From assembly GCA_017964755.1 (NCBI GenBank), contig JAGCRI010000063.1, forward strand, positions 1 to 9,163: a stretch of DNA of 9,163 nt. The letters are read 5' to 3'. The position numbers were made by a program, and so were the translations under genes. Positions 1-6,892 of this stretch are shown in pieces. The DNA is from Bacteroidales bacterium (GTDB lineage: Bacteria; Bacteroidota; Bacteroidia; Bacteroidales; WCHB1-69). The notes below the pieces were generated by a model. The model was given only the letters and a program-made list of their open reading frames with translations. It did no database searches and was not told the origin of the DNA. The stretch's first letter is position 1, and each line of letters starts with the position of its first letter.

Positions 1-90
1 GGTAACGTACGCCCAAATCATTTTTCTGAAAATCATCAAAAGTCTGTTGGTGGTATAACGCCTCGAAGCGATATTGTGGAATATGGTTAA
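1..90 (+). CDS. Possible 3' end of a gene entering from the left edge (unrecognised)
   Basis: Frame 1 is open from the first base to TAA at 88-90 and encodes 29 residues. They include the pattern RPNHFS followed about ten residues later by GGITP, ending in DIVEYG. The spacing loosely recalls the C-terminal end of rve-type integrase/transposase domains (an RPH motif followed by a G-x-TP motif), but the match is weak and too short to name a family. It would be convergent with the bat genes. The alternative is that it is open by chance, which is quite possible for 90 bases. The gene body lies outside the window. Confidence 0.25.
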   Translation, partial: GNVRPNHFSENHQKSVGGITPRSDIVEYG

Positions 91-144
91 ATTTCTATCT
101 GGGCTTGGTTATGACTCAAATCACTACAACATGCCCCCGTGCTG

Positions 145-219
145 TTAGTTCCTCAATATTATCGCCGACAATATTTCCATCGCGATGAAATACAGTGCGA
201 GTATCAAAAAGGGCTTGAA
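145..219 (-). pseudogene. batA: Detached C-terminal membrane helix of batA, beyond the amber codon
   Basis: Reading straight on in the batA frame after TAG (222-220), the next 24 codons give FKPFLILALYFIAMEI followed by LSAIILRN, then TAA at 147-145. This matches the hydrophobic C-terminal anchor usually found in BatA, whose ends resemble KLFGWIAFLCILLELILRN from memory of the family. With the stop codon read as an amino acid the protein would be 333 residues, close to the usual BatA length. One substitution (for example GAG, AAG or CAG to TAG) would explain the break. The usual last few residues after LRN (TxxxKIP-like) are missing, so the 3' end may also be disturbed. Readthrough or sequencing error are alternatives. 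Confidence 0.75.
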
Positions 220-1146
220 CTAGTCAGATTTGTTCTCTAAGACAGCTTCGCTTATGACAGTTTTCTCCATTTTGTCTATTTCTGCGTAAACTTCTTCCAA
301 CTTTTTGTTGTTGGTGGCGCGGAAATATTTGCCGCCGGTCTCGTTGGCGATGGCTGTCAAGAGAGCCTCGTCAATTTCAGTTTGCAGATAGACCGGCCCT
401 TGCGGAGTGGGGTAGGGAGCCTGCCCGTTTGTGCCGCAGCCGATAGTGTAAACCTTTATGCCAAAGTCTTTTGCCATTTCGGCTGTTGAGTGCGGGTCGA
501 GATAGCCGGCGTTGTTCACACCATCAGAGAGCAGGATTATGATCTTGCTTTTCGCCTCGCTTTCGCGCAAGCGGTTTATTGCTGTGCCGAGCCCGTCTCC
601 AATAGCCGTGCCATCTTCTATAAGGTCAAATTTCACCTTTTTCATGAGTCCGAGCAGCGTATTGTGGTCGGTGGTGAGAGGGCACTGTGTATAGGCTTCG
701 CCCGCGTAGACCACCAGCCCGATGCGATCGGTGGGGCGGCCGTCAACAAAATCGGCGGCGACCTTCTTGCACGCCTCAAGCCTGTTCGGCTTGAAGTCCA
801 TCATTTTCATACTGCCCGAAATGTCGAGGGCAAGCACTATGTCAACGCCTTCAACTTCAATCTGGTTGCGGTGAAATGATGACTGCGGGCGCGCCAAGGC
901 AATGACTAAAAAAATGACAGTGATGATACGCAATATCTCCGGCAGCCAGTAAAACCGTGTCTTCCATGTTTTTGGCAAACCGGAAAAAGGAGTGGCGGTG
1001 GCAACTGTCAGCGGGGCACGCATCTTGTTGCGCTTCCACACTTGCCAGCCTATTATAGGTATCAGTAATAGCAGAAGAAAGAAATATTTAGGTTCAGCAA
1101 ATGTAAGGTCGTGCAAAATATGGATAAAGTCAGAGAAGAATTTCAT
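220..1146 (-). CDS. batA: BatA-type VWA-domain membrane protein, cut short by an in-frame TAG
   Basis: This is a von Willebrand factor A membrane protein of the Bacteroides aerotolerance (Bat) family, linked to oxidative-stress tolerance; the molecular role is not settled. The 308-residue product has a first membrane helix at about 21-36 and a second at about 68-86, then a VWA domain. The metal-binding MIDAS is complete: D108-I-S110-G-S112, T180 and D208. The family-typical stretches TQCPLT (about 153-158), EDGTAIG (177-183) and YTIGCGTNG (about 233-241) are present. ATG at 1146-1144 starts 2 bases after the stop of the upstream BatD-like gene, so the two are an operon. Family members normally end in a third, C-terminal membrane helix. 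Here TAG (222-220) stops translation before it, yet the same frame goes on to encode a 24-residue hydrophobic tail. The assignment to BatA is strong. Whether the truncated protein works is unknown. Confidence 0.9.
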   Translation of the reverse strand: MKFFSDFIHILHDLTFAEPKYFFLLLLLIPIIGWQVWKRNKMRAPLTVATATPFSGLPKTWKTRFYWLPEILRIITVIFLVIALARPQSSFHRNQIEVEGVDIVLALDISGSMKMMDFKPNRLEACKKVAADFVDGRPTDRIGLVVYAGEAYTQCPLTTDHNTLLGLMKKVKFDLIEDGTAIGDGLGTAINRLRESEAKSKIIILLSDGVNNAGYLDPHSTAEMAKDFGIKVYTIGCGTNGQAPYPTPQGPVYLQTEIDEALLTAIANETGGKYFRATNNKKLEEVYAEIDKMEKTVISEAVLENKSD

Positions 1147-1148
1147 GG

Positions 1149-2111
1149 CTATGATTTTTTTGCGTTGTTAGTATTTGTTTGAGTATCAGTTTGCTCTTTT
1201 GTCGTTTCCACGAACTTGACAGCATCTTTGAAGCAAGTGTCGTGCTCATTGGGGAGCGGCTGCCACTTGGCGAACTTCACAAGGTCGGCGGTTGACAGGA
1301 TTACACGCAGCTCTTCGGCAGTCCCTGAGTCGAGGTTCAGGGCGGCGACAGCCTCCAGTATTTCGCTTGAGGTCATTTCCGGCGCGTCTATGTCCCAGCG
1401 GCCGTCAATGTATTCGCGGACAATGTCAGTCAGTTCCGAGTAGTATAACTTAACCTGCCCGTCCTGCCACAGATGTTTGAGGCGTAGCTCTTCCAATGCC
1501 GCCAACGCTGCAACATGAGGTTTGACTTTGGGCTTTGGCTTTGGCAGAGCCTTTTTCGGAGTTTTTTTGCGGTAAAACTTCCTGACGAGGTAAACTGCAA
1601 GAAGAATGGCTGCTGCCACAGCAAGTCCAAGAAGCAGGTATGGCAGCACCTCTTTGAATGTGATCATCTCTTTTGCAGGCTGTTTGATGTCGCGGAATGC
1701 TGCGGTGGTGTCAACCTGCACCGTCAAGACTTCAAAATATAATGGTTGTGTCGCAGCTATTATCTGTGAGTCGGCTGCCAGAACCGCTATTGCAGGGAAT
1801 ACATAATTGCCCGAATCAAAGGCTGTTATTGTAATAGTTTGATTATATGTTCTCTTTCCGCTTTCATTGAGAGTGTCGATTGCTGAACTCGCAACCCAGT
1901 CAATGCCGAGTGTGTCAAGACTCTTTTCGTTGAATTGTGGGATGATTATTTTTGCGGTTGCAGGAGCTGTTATTTTGAGTTTCACATTGAGCTGGTCGCC
2001 GATGAGTATCCGTGTCGAGTCAATGCTTGCGGTTGCCGAAAAATCCTGCGCCAAGGCAAGTAGTGGCGCTGCCGTGAGTAAAAGCCAGAAAACCAGTGTT
2101 TTTTGTTTCAT
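1149..2111 (-). CDS. BatD-like / DUF4381-type membrane protein of the bat operon
   Basis: This 320-residue envelope protein is of the kind found immediately upstream of batA in Bacteroidota aerotolerance operons. It begins with a signal peptide (hydrophobic 5-20, likely cleavage after ALA at 19-21). A beta-rich periplasmic domain follows at about 25-135, of the BatD/Ig-like type (IGDQLNVKLKI, FDSGNYVFPAI). There is one membrane helix at about 157-176, a basic Lys/Pro-rich linker at about 181-198 (KALPKPKPKVKP) and a cytoplasmic helical domain at about 200-300 with YYSELTDIVREYI and MTSSEIL, typical of DUF4381-like C-termini. The tail is Thr/Asn/Gln-rich. The stop is TAG, with the batA ATG 2 bases later. 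The moxR and DUF58 genes that usually lead this operon are not upstream. Instead the gene has its own promoter (2134-2165). Placement in the bat system is secure; the exact role in the complex is not known. Confidence 0.82.
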   Translation of the reverse strand: MKQKTLVFWLLLTAAPLLALAQDFSATASIDSTRILIGDQLNVKLKITAPATAKIIIPQFNEKSLDTLGIDWVASSAIDTLNESGKRTYNQTITITAFDSGNYVFPAIAVLAADSQIIAATQPLYFEVLTVQVDTTAAFRDIKQPAKEMITFKEVLPYLLLGLAVAAAILLAVYLVRKFYRKKTPKKALPKPKPKVKPHVAALAALEELRLKHLWQDGQVKLYYSELTDIVREYIDGRWDIDAPEMTSSEILEAVAALNLDSGTAEELRVILSTADLVKFAKWQPLPNEHDTCFKDAVKFVETTKEQTDTQTNTNNAKKS

Positions 2112-2133
2112 TTCTTTTTGTTTTTTTAGTTTG

Positions 2134-2165
2134 CAAAGTTATGTTTTTTCTTGCTTTTATGCAAA
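2134..2165 (-). promoter_or_regulatory. Bacteroidota-type promoter for the BatD-like/batA pair
   Basis: On the minus strand TTTG (2165-2162) is followed by a 20-base spacer and TAACTTTG (2141-2134). This fits the Bacteroidota primary sigma consensus TTTG-N19/21-TAnnTTTG exactly. Transcription should start a few bases downstream, leaving a short A-rich leader of roughly 15-20 bases before the ATG at 2111. It implies the bat pair is expressed independently of the nuclease gene upstream, although readthrough is not excluded because no terminator is visible between them. Confidence 0.8.
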
Positions 2166-2179
2166 AATAAAATCTGATA

Positions 2180-3682
2180 TTATTCGCTCACTGCAATTTT
2201 TTTGACGGTGTTTCCCACACGCACTATGTAAATTCCGGGACGTACATTTATGACAACATTGTCAGCATGAGGGTTATTGTATATTGTACGGCCGAGCATG
2301 TCGTAAACAGTTAAAACCGAGTTGTTGCTGTTTTCAATGAAAATGGACCCTGCGTAAGCATAAATCTCGGCATCGGCTTTGGCGGGCATATCCCCAACAG
2401 CGACATCCGAGCTGAGTGCCAAACCGACAATAATCGGGTCGTGGTCTGAATATTTGTACATTGACTGGTCAGTGCCGTATAGGAAATAGAAGGCGTCAGA
2501 TTCATCGGCGTTGATGTGATACGGAGCCACACCTGTGATCTGTTTGGACATGGTCGGGGTCGCAAAAGCGTGGTCGAGGTATTCAACGCCGTTGTTGAAT
2601 GAGTAGCTGTATTCATTCGGTGCGAACCGTGCCGTCTGGTTTTCAAAGCCCATTGAGGTCAGGAACGTGATAGGTTCCTCCATCGTGCCGCAGTTCATGT
2701 CGCCCAAGATAAGGAAATCTTTGTCCTGATAGTAGTTTGAGTTCAATTTAATGGTTAAGAAATCAATGAGTTTGCTCACGTTTGCCATACGTATGTCGTT
2801 TGTGTTGTCATCTGTGCCTGTTTTGGCTTTGAAGTGGTTCATACTGATTACAAAGCGTTCATTTGTAGAAAGCTCGTCAAAAGCCTGCACATATTCGCGT
2901 TTGTAATATACAGAGCTTGAATTGTAGGGGTGTCCGAGTGCAAGGACCGGCGTAACCTTGTCTGTCCGGTATATATATCCGACTTTGCTGTAGGTGTCGG
3001 TTGTGTAGTCGCCGTCGTCAACGTAGGCATAGCGGTTTGGTGCGGTTTGGGAGTTCAGCGCGTGGGTGATGGCTTGCAGTGCGATGGTGCCGTCTTGGAT
3101 TTCGGCGAGACAGTAGATGTCGGCATCAATGTTGCGGAACGCCTTGATCATCTTCGTGTGTTGGCGCTGGTACTCTTCGTTTGATGTGGCGCCGTTTGTG
3201 CCTTCCCATTCGGGAAAATAGTTTTCCACATTTGCGGCGCAGACTATCAGCCGGGCGTTACCTACAGCGGGGCGGCTTGTGGGGCGGGTGTTGTTCCCGA
3301 ATTTGATGTTGCCGGATATGGATATGTTGCGCTCATCGGTTATTGTGGCAACGGCGTTTGTGATTGTTGCGCCAAGTCTTATTGTGTCAACTGAAATGTT
3401 TGGACAATATGCTGTGATGAAGGCATTTGCGAATGCGTTTTCAGCATCTGTGTATGCTTGTGTATTGGCAGCTGCTGTTTCGTATGGAAGTACCTGCCGC
3501 TTGTACGAGAGAATGAGCCTTTTGTATCCGCGACCGCAGACATGCAGCGTCTGGTTGAATGTGACTTCGTGACCGAAATATGTTGCAGGAAGATCATTTC
3601 CGCTAAACACTATGTTTTGCCCCGAAAGATTGAAGGTGCTGATTATTAATGAGAAAACTAAAAGACGAGTGAAATTCTTCAT
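2180..3682 (-). CDS. Secreted endonuclease/exonuclease/phosphatase-family protein with C-terminal sorting-like domain
   Basis: The 500-residue exported protein probably hydrolyses extracellular DNA or another phosphodiester. A signal peptide covers about 1-21 (FTRLLVFSLIISTFNLSGQ). A region at about 30-125 resembles the accessory domain that precedes the nuclease in Bacteroidota secreted nucleases. The catalytic EEP domain spans about 143-422: N151 in AANVENYF, E194 in CLAEIQDG, N282-H283 in MNHFKAK, D328 and N330 in LGDMN, L369-D370-H371, and D413-H414-D415 in SDHDP. All core residues are present, so activity is likely. Residues about 438-500 (VYDMLGR, then PGIYIVRVG, then VKKIAV) resemble a type A C-terminal sorting domain of type IX secretion, or the related beta-sandwich domains widespread in Bacteroidales. 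Its own promoter lies at 3718-3748. Substrate preference cannot be read from the sequence. Confidence 0.85.
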   Translation of the reverse strand: MKNFTRLLVFSLIISTFNLSGQNIVFSGNDLPATYFGHEVTFNQTLHVCGRGYKRLILSYKRQVLPYETAAANTQAYTDAENAFANAFITAYCPNISVDTIRLGATITNAVATITDERNISISGNIKFGNNTRPTSRPAVGNARLIVCAANVENYFPEWEGTNGATSNEEYQRQHTKMIKAFRNIDADIYCLAEIQDGTIALQAITHALNSQTAPNRYAYVDDGDYTTDTYSKVGYIYRTDKVTPVLALGHPYNSSSVYYKREYVQAFDELSTNERFVISMNHFKAKTGTDDNTNDIRMANVSKLIDFLTIKLNSNYYQDKDFLILGDMNCGTMEEPITFLTSMGFENQTARFAPNEYSYSFNNGVEYLDHAFATPTMSKQITGVAPYHINADESDAFYFLYGTDQSMYKYSDHDPIIVGLALSSDVAVGDMPAKADAEIYAYAGSIFIENSNNSVLTVYDMLGRTIYNNPHADNVVINVRPGIYIVRVGNTVKKIAVSE

Positions 3683-3717
3683 GATGATAGTCCAGTATAT
3701 TTTATTAAATCGTATTA

Positions 3718-3748
3718 CAAATTTAAAAACAAGAATGTAATTCGCAAA
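3718..3748 (-). promoter_or_regulatory. Bacteroidota-type promoter for the secreted nuclease
   Basis: On the minus strand TTTG (3748-3745) is followed by a 19-base spacer and TAAATTTG (3725-3718), an exact fit to TTTG-N19/21-TAnnTTTG. The start codon is 36 bases further on, which leaves a leader of about 30 bases. The surrounding sequence is very AT-rich. This promoter is divergent from the one serving the peptide-binding lipoprotein. Confidence 0.8.
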
Positions 3749-3793
3749 AATATTAAAAATTTCGCCCCGAATGGCTCTTTGGCTGAAAATTAT

Positions 3794-3801
3794 TAATTTT
3801 G
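3794..3801 (+). promoter_or_regulatory. Probable -7 element for the peptide-binding lipoprotein gene
   Basis: TAATTTTG fits the Bacteroidota -7 consensus TAnnTTTG and lies 22 bases before the ATG at 3824. The nearest upstream TTTG (3779-3782) is only about 11 bases away, too close for a normal -33 element, so the promoter is either weak, activator-dependent, or placed slightly elsewhere. A start point a few bases downstream would leave a very short leader before 3824 and a more usual one before the alternative ATG at 3842. Confidence 0.5.
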
Positions 3802-3823
3802 CAGCCTATGAGAATCCTGACGG

Positions 3824-5491
3824 ATGTTAATTTTTCAGAAAATGGTCAGAAAATATTACACATATATTATTGTTGCGGCGGTTTCGATAATAGCGGCTGC
3901 CTGCGGGCATAACAGCAAAGACAATGGCAAAATGATTTTCCGCTACAATGAATCGAGTGGGATACAGACTCTTGATCCGGCGTTCGCTTCAGGGCAGTCG
4001 GTCATTTGGGTGTGCAATCAGCTTTATAATGGTTTGGTTGACATTGACGATTCGCTTAACATTGTGCCTGCAATAGCCCACAGCTGGGAAATTAGCGATG
4101 ACGGAACTGTTTATACTTTTCATCTGCGCAAAGATGTCTTTTTCCATAATACGCCATTTTACCGGTTTGACGGGCAACGAAGGGTTGACGCCGCCGACTT
4201 TGTATATAGTTTTTCGCGGATTTTGGACGGCGATGTTGCGTCACCGGGGGCGTGGATTTTTCAAAATGTTAAAAGAAATGCTGACGGGACTCCATGTTTT
4301 GCCGCCCTTAACGATTCCACTTTCCAGATAAGGCTTGCGAAGGCATTCCCTCCGTTTCTTGGCGTGCTTACTATGAAATACTGTTCTGTGGTCCCTAAAG
4401 AGGTCGTTGAGCATTTCGGTAAGGAATTCCGCAAACACCCTGTCGGCACGGGTCCGTTCCAATACCAGCTTTGGGAGGAGGGCGTGAAACTCGTGCTCCG
4501 AAAGAACCCTGACTATTTTGAGAAAGACGATGCGGGTAATTCCCTGCCATATCTGGATGCGGTCGCAATCTCTTTTATAGTTGATAAACAGTCTGTCTTT
4601 ATGGAATTTATGAAAGGCAGTCTCGATTTTATGTCTGGTATCGAGTCGTGCTACAAAGATGCGCTTCTGACCAAAAACGGAGAATTGAATCCGCAATATG
4701 CTGACAGGATAAATATGTTGTCTTCACCGTATCTCAATACCGAATATCTGGGATTCGTTATGAAAGAGGATAAAAATAATCCATTGCTGATAAAAGAGGT
4801 GCGTCAGGCGATAAATTATGGTTTTGACAGGGAGAAGATGATGAAATATCTCCGCAACAACATCGGGTATGCCGGTGAGAGCGGCTTTGTTCCGATGGGC
4901 ATGGCTTCGTTCAATCCGGAAAAGGTGCATGGCTACGGCTACGACCCCGAAAAAGCCGCCGAATTGTTGGCACAGGCCGGCTTCCCCGAAGGTAAAGGCC
5001 TGCCTGATATTACCCTTTCCGTATCTGCTTCTTACGTTGACCTTTGCCAATATATTCAGCACGAATTGGGAAAAATCGGAATCAATATCAGGCTTGATGT
5101 GCAGCAGGCGGCCCAGCAGCGTCAGATGATGCGCAGCTATAAACTGCCGTTCTTCCGCGGCTCGTGGATTTGCGACTACCCCGATGCCGAAAACTATCTT
5201 TCACTTTTCTATTCCAAAAATCTTCAGCCTACAGGCTCCAATTACACACATTATATTAACCCCAACTTCGACAAGCTTTTTGAGAAATCTCAAACTGTCA
5301 TAAACGATTCATTGAGAAATGTTTACTACACGAAACTCGATTCGATTGTGATGGCTGATGCGCCTGTGGTGATTCTCTATTACGACAAGGCAATAAGGTT
5401 TATGCAGAAAAATGTTACAGGCTTGGGCATAAACCCTGTAAATATGCTGCAGCTCAAACGGTGCAGGATAAATAATGATGTTGCAGAATAA
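3824..5491 (+). CDS. Peptide/oligopeptide-binding lipoprotein (ABC transporter SBP family 5)
   Basis: This is the extracytoplasmic solute-binding component of a dipeptide/oligopeptide-type ABC importer, about 555 residues, the usual size. The N-terminus is a lipoprotein signal: basic MVRK, a hydrophobic stretch, then AAAC with Cys27 as the lipid-anchored residue. Family 5 hallmarks follow: TLDPAFASGQS (about 49-59), LYNGLV (67-72), AHSWEISDDGTVYTFHLRKDV (85-105), DFVYSFSRI (125-133), VGTGPF (207-212), VRQAINYGFDRE in the middle, and DYPDAENYLSLFY near the C-terminal third. I kept the ATG at 3824, but ATG at 3842 gives a more typical 20-residue signal peptide and may be the true start. No permease or ATPase gene is adjacent, so partners must be encoded elsewhere. 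The bound ligand is uncertain; family 5 proteins also bind nickel, sugars and other solutes. Confidence 0.88.
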   Translation: MLIFQKMVRKYYTYIIVAAVSIIAAACGHNSKDNGKMIFRYNESSGIQTLDPAFASGQSVIWVCNQLYNGLVDIDDSLNIVPAIAHSWEISDDGTVYTFHLRKDVFFHNTPFYRFDGQRRVDAADFVYSFSRILDGDVASPGAWIFQNVKRNADGTPCFAALNDSTFQIRLAKAFPPFLGVLTMKYCSVVPKEVVEHFGKEFRKHPVGTGPFQYQLWEEGVKLVLRKNPDYFEKDDAGNSLPYLDAVAISFIVDKQSVFMEFMKGSLDFMSGIESCYKDALLTKNGELNPQYADRINMLSSPYLNTEYLGFVMKEDKNNPLLIKEVRQAINYGFDREKMMKYLRNNIGYAGESGFVPMGMASFNPEKVHGYGYDPEKAAELLAQAGFPEGKGLPDITLSVSASYVDLCQYIQHELGKIGINIRLDVQQAAQQRQMMRSYKLPFFRGSWICDYPDAENYLSLFYSKNLQPTGSNYTHYINPNFDKLFEKSQTVINDSLRNVYYTKLDSIVMADAPVVILYYDKAIRFMQKNVTGLGINPVNMLQLKRCRINNDVAE

Positions 5492-5493
5492 CT

Positions 5494-5525
5494 GCTGGGA
5501 AACGAAGGTTCCCGCATAAGTTTTT
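5494..5525 (+). terminator. Probable rho-independent terminator after the SBP gene
   Basis: Three bases after the SBP stop codon, GGGAA (5497-5501) pairs with TTCCC (5509-5513) across a 7-base loop. GC at 5494-5495 can extend the stem with GC at 5514-5515 if T5496 is bulged. TTTTT at 5521-5525 follows after five A/T/G bases. The stem is short and the U-run is not immediately adjacent, so termination may be incomplete. The U-run is also the left arm of a palindrome (AGTTTTT-CC-AAAAACT, 5519-5534). Confidence 0.5.
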
Positions 5526-5559
5526 CCAAAAACTTTATACAACTTGTCGGATAATTCAT

Positions 5560-5567
5560 TATTTTTG
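5560..5567 (+). promoter_or_regulatory. Probable -7 element upstream of tyrS
   Basis: TATTTTTG matches TAnnTTTG and lies 38 bases before the tyrS ATG. No good TTTG occurs 19-21 bases upstream; the nearest partial match is an AT-rich CTTTA at about 5533-5537. If used, this promoter would drive tyrS together with nqrC, nqrD and nqrE, since no other promoter is obvious before nqrC. Confidence 0.45.
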
Positions 5568-5605
5568 TCGGCTATATTGATTTTTAAACTTAAAATAATA
5601 AAACT

Positions 5606-6892
5606 ATGAATTTTACAGAAGAACTTCAGTGGCGTGGAATGATTCATGATATGATGCCCGGAACTAAAGAACAGTTGGATAAAGAGATGACCACAGCATA
5701 CGTGGGCATTGACCCGACTGCGGATTCACTGCATATAGGACACCTCGTAGGCGTGATGATGTTGAAACATTTGCAGAAGAGCGGTCACCGCCCGATTGTG
5801 CTGCTCGGCGGTGCAACAGGTATGATTGGCGACCCGTCAGGCAAATCCCTCGAACGCAATCTTCTCGACGAGGCAACTCTCCGCCATAATCAGGAGTGTA
5901 TAAAAAAACAACTTTCCAAATTCCTCGATTTTGACAGCAAGGAGAAGAATGCGGCTGTTATGGTTAACAATTATGACTGGATGAGCAAATTTTCATTTTT
6001 GGATTTCATCCGCGACATCGGGAAGCATATCACTGTTAACTATATGATGGCCAAAGATTCTGTGAAAAAGCGTTTTAACGGCGAGGGAGACGGAATGTCG
6101 TTCACGGAGTTTTCTTACCAGCTTGTGCAAGGCTATGATTTTATGTATCTGTATCAGAATTATGGCTGCAAGCTGCAGATGGGCGGCTCCGACCAGTGGG
6201 GCAACATTACAACAGGTACGGAATTGATTCGCAGGAAGTTAGGCGGTGAGGCATTTGCTCTTACATGCCCGCTGATTACAAAGGCAGACGGCGGCAAGTT
6301 CGGCAAAACCGAAAAGGGCAATATCTGGCTCGACCCCGAAAAGACTTCACCTTACACTTTCTACCAGTTCTGGCTTAACTGCTCAGATGAGGATAGCAAG
6401 AAGTATATTCGTATTTTTACCACATATACTAAAGAAGAGATAGAAAAGATGGAGAAGGAACACGACGAAGCCCCGCATTTGAGGATTCTGCAAAAGGCTT
6501 TGGCAAAGGATCTTACGATTCGTGTTCATTCTTTGGAAGATTATGAGGCGGCGGTGAGCGCGTCTGAAATCCTCTTCGGAAAGGGCACGGCGGAGAGTCT
6601 TGCGAAACTTTCTGAAAAGATGTTCCTCTCTGTTTTTGACGGCGTTCCGCAGATGAATATGCCAAAAGAAAAAATTGCCGCAGGGGTTCAGGTTGTTGAC
6701 TTTTTGGCTGAAGAGACAGCTATTTTCCCGTCAAAGGGCGAGGCGCGCCGGATGCTGAAAGATAACGGTCTTTCCATTAACAAATCAAAAATTGCTGATT
6801 CATACGTGGTTACAGAAAAAGATCTGATTAACGGCAAATATATTTTGGTTCAGAAAGGAAAGAAAAACTATTATATTGTTGTGGCTGAATAA
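5606..6892 (+). CDS. tyrS: Tyrosyl-tRNA synthetase
   Basis: This cytoplasmic class I aminoacyl-tRNA synthetase charges tRNA-Tyr with tyrosine using ATP. The 428-residue product is a normal bacterial TyrRS length. It shows the Rossmann-fold ATP site with the HIGH signature (43-46, in DSLHIGHLVG) preceded by YVGIDPTA. The tyrosine-pocket region includes YQLVQGYDF (about 171-179) and MGGSDQWGNI (192-201). The second ATP motif is KFGKT at 231-235, the bacterial TyrRS counterpart of KMSKS. The last 70 or so residues form an S4-type RNA-binding domain (PSKGEARRMLKDNGLSIN). The stop codon TAA overlaps the nqrC start by one base (TAATG, 6890-6894), so nqrC is probably translationally coupled to it. 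This partnership is unusual, as nqrC normally follows nqrB. No riboswitch or T-box is visible in the short leader. Confidence 0.97.
   Translation: MNFTEELQWRGMIHDMMPGTKEQLDKEMTTAYVGIDPTADSLHIGHLVGVMMLKHLQKSGHRPIVLLGGATGMIGDPSGKSLERNLLDEATLRHNQECIKKQLSKFLDFDSKEKNAAVMVNNYDWMSKFSFLDFIRDIGKHITVNYMMAKDSVKKRFNGEGDGMSFTEFSYQLVQGYDFMYLYQNYGCKLQMGGSDQWGNITTGTELIRRKLGGEAFALTCPLITKADGGKFGKTEKGNIWLDPEKTSPYTFYQFWLNCSDEDSKKYIRIFTTYTKEEIEKMEKEHDEAPHLRILQKALAKDLTIRVHSLEDYEAAVSASEILFGKGTAESLAKLSEKMFLSVFDGVPQMNMPKEKIAAGVQVVDFLAEETAIFPSKGEARRMLKDNGLSINKSKIADSYVVTEKDLINGKYILVQKGKKNYYIVVAE

Noticed and set aside
1..36. Minus-strand ATG at 36 (MIFRKMIWAYVT, open to the edge) as the start of batB
   Set aside because: It lies over 100 bases after the batA end and does not resemble the usual BatB N-terminus. 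Twelve codons cannot support a call.
112..222. Minus-strand frame just past the batA stop reading TVFHRDGNIVGDN and ending TARGHVVVI, protein-like in appearance
   Set aside because: It overlaps the batA-frame continuation, which makes a much better case as the missing C-terminal membrane helix. It has no start codon and begins right after a TGA.
490..879. 129-codon plus-strand open frame
   Set aside because: It is fully antisense to the VWA domain of batA, with no family features or promoter. It is a shadow frame.
4241..4696. 151-codon minus-strand open frame
   Set aside because: It is antisense to the SBP family 5 gene, whose conserved motifs explain this stretch.
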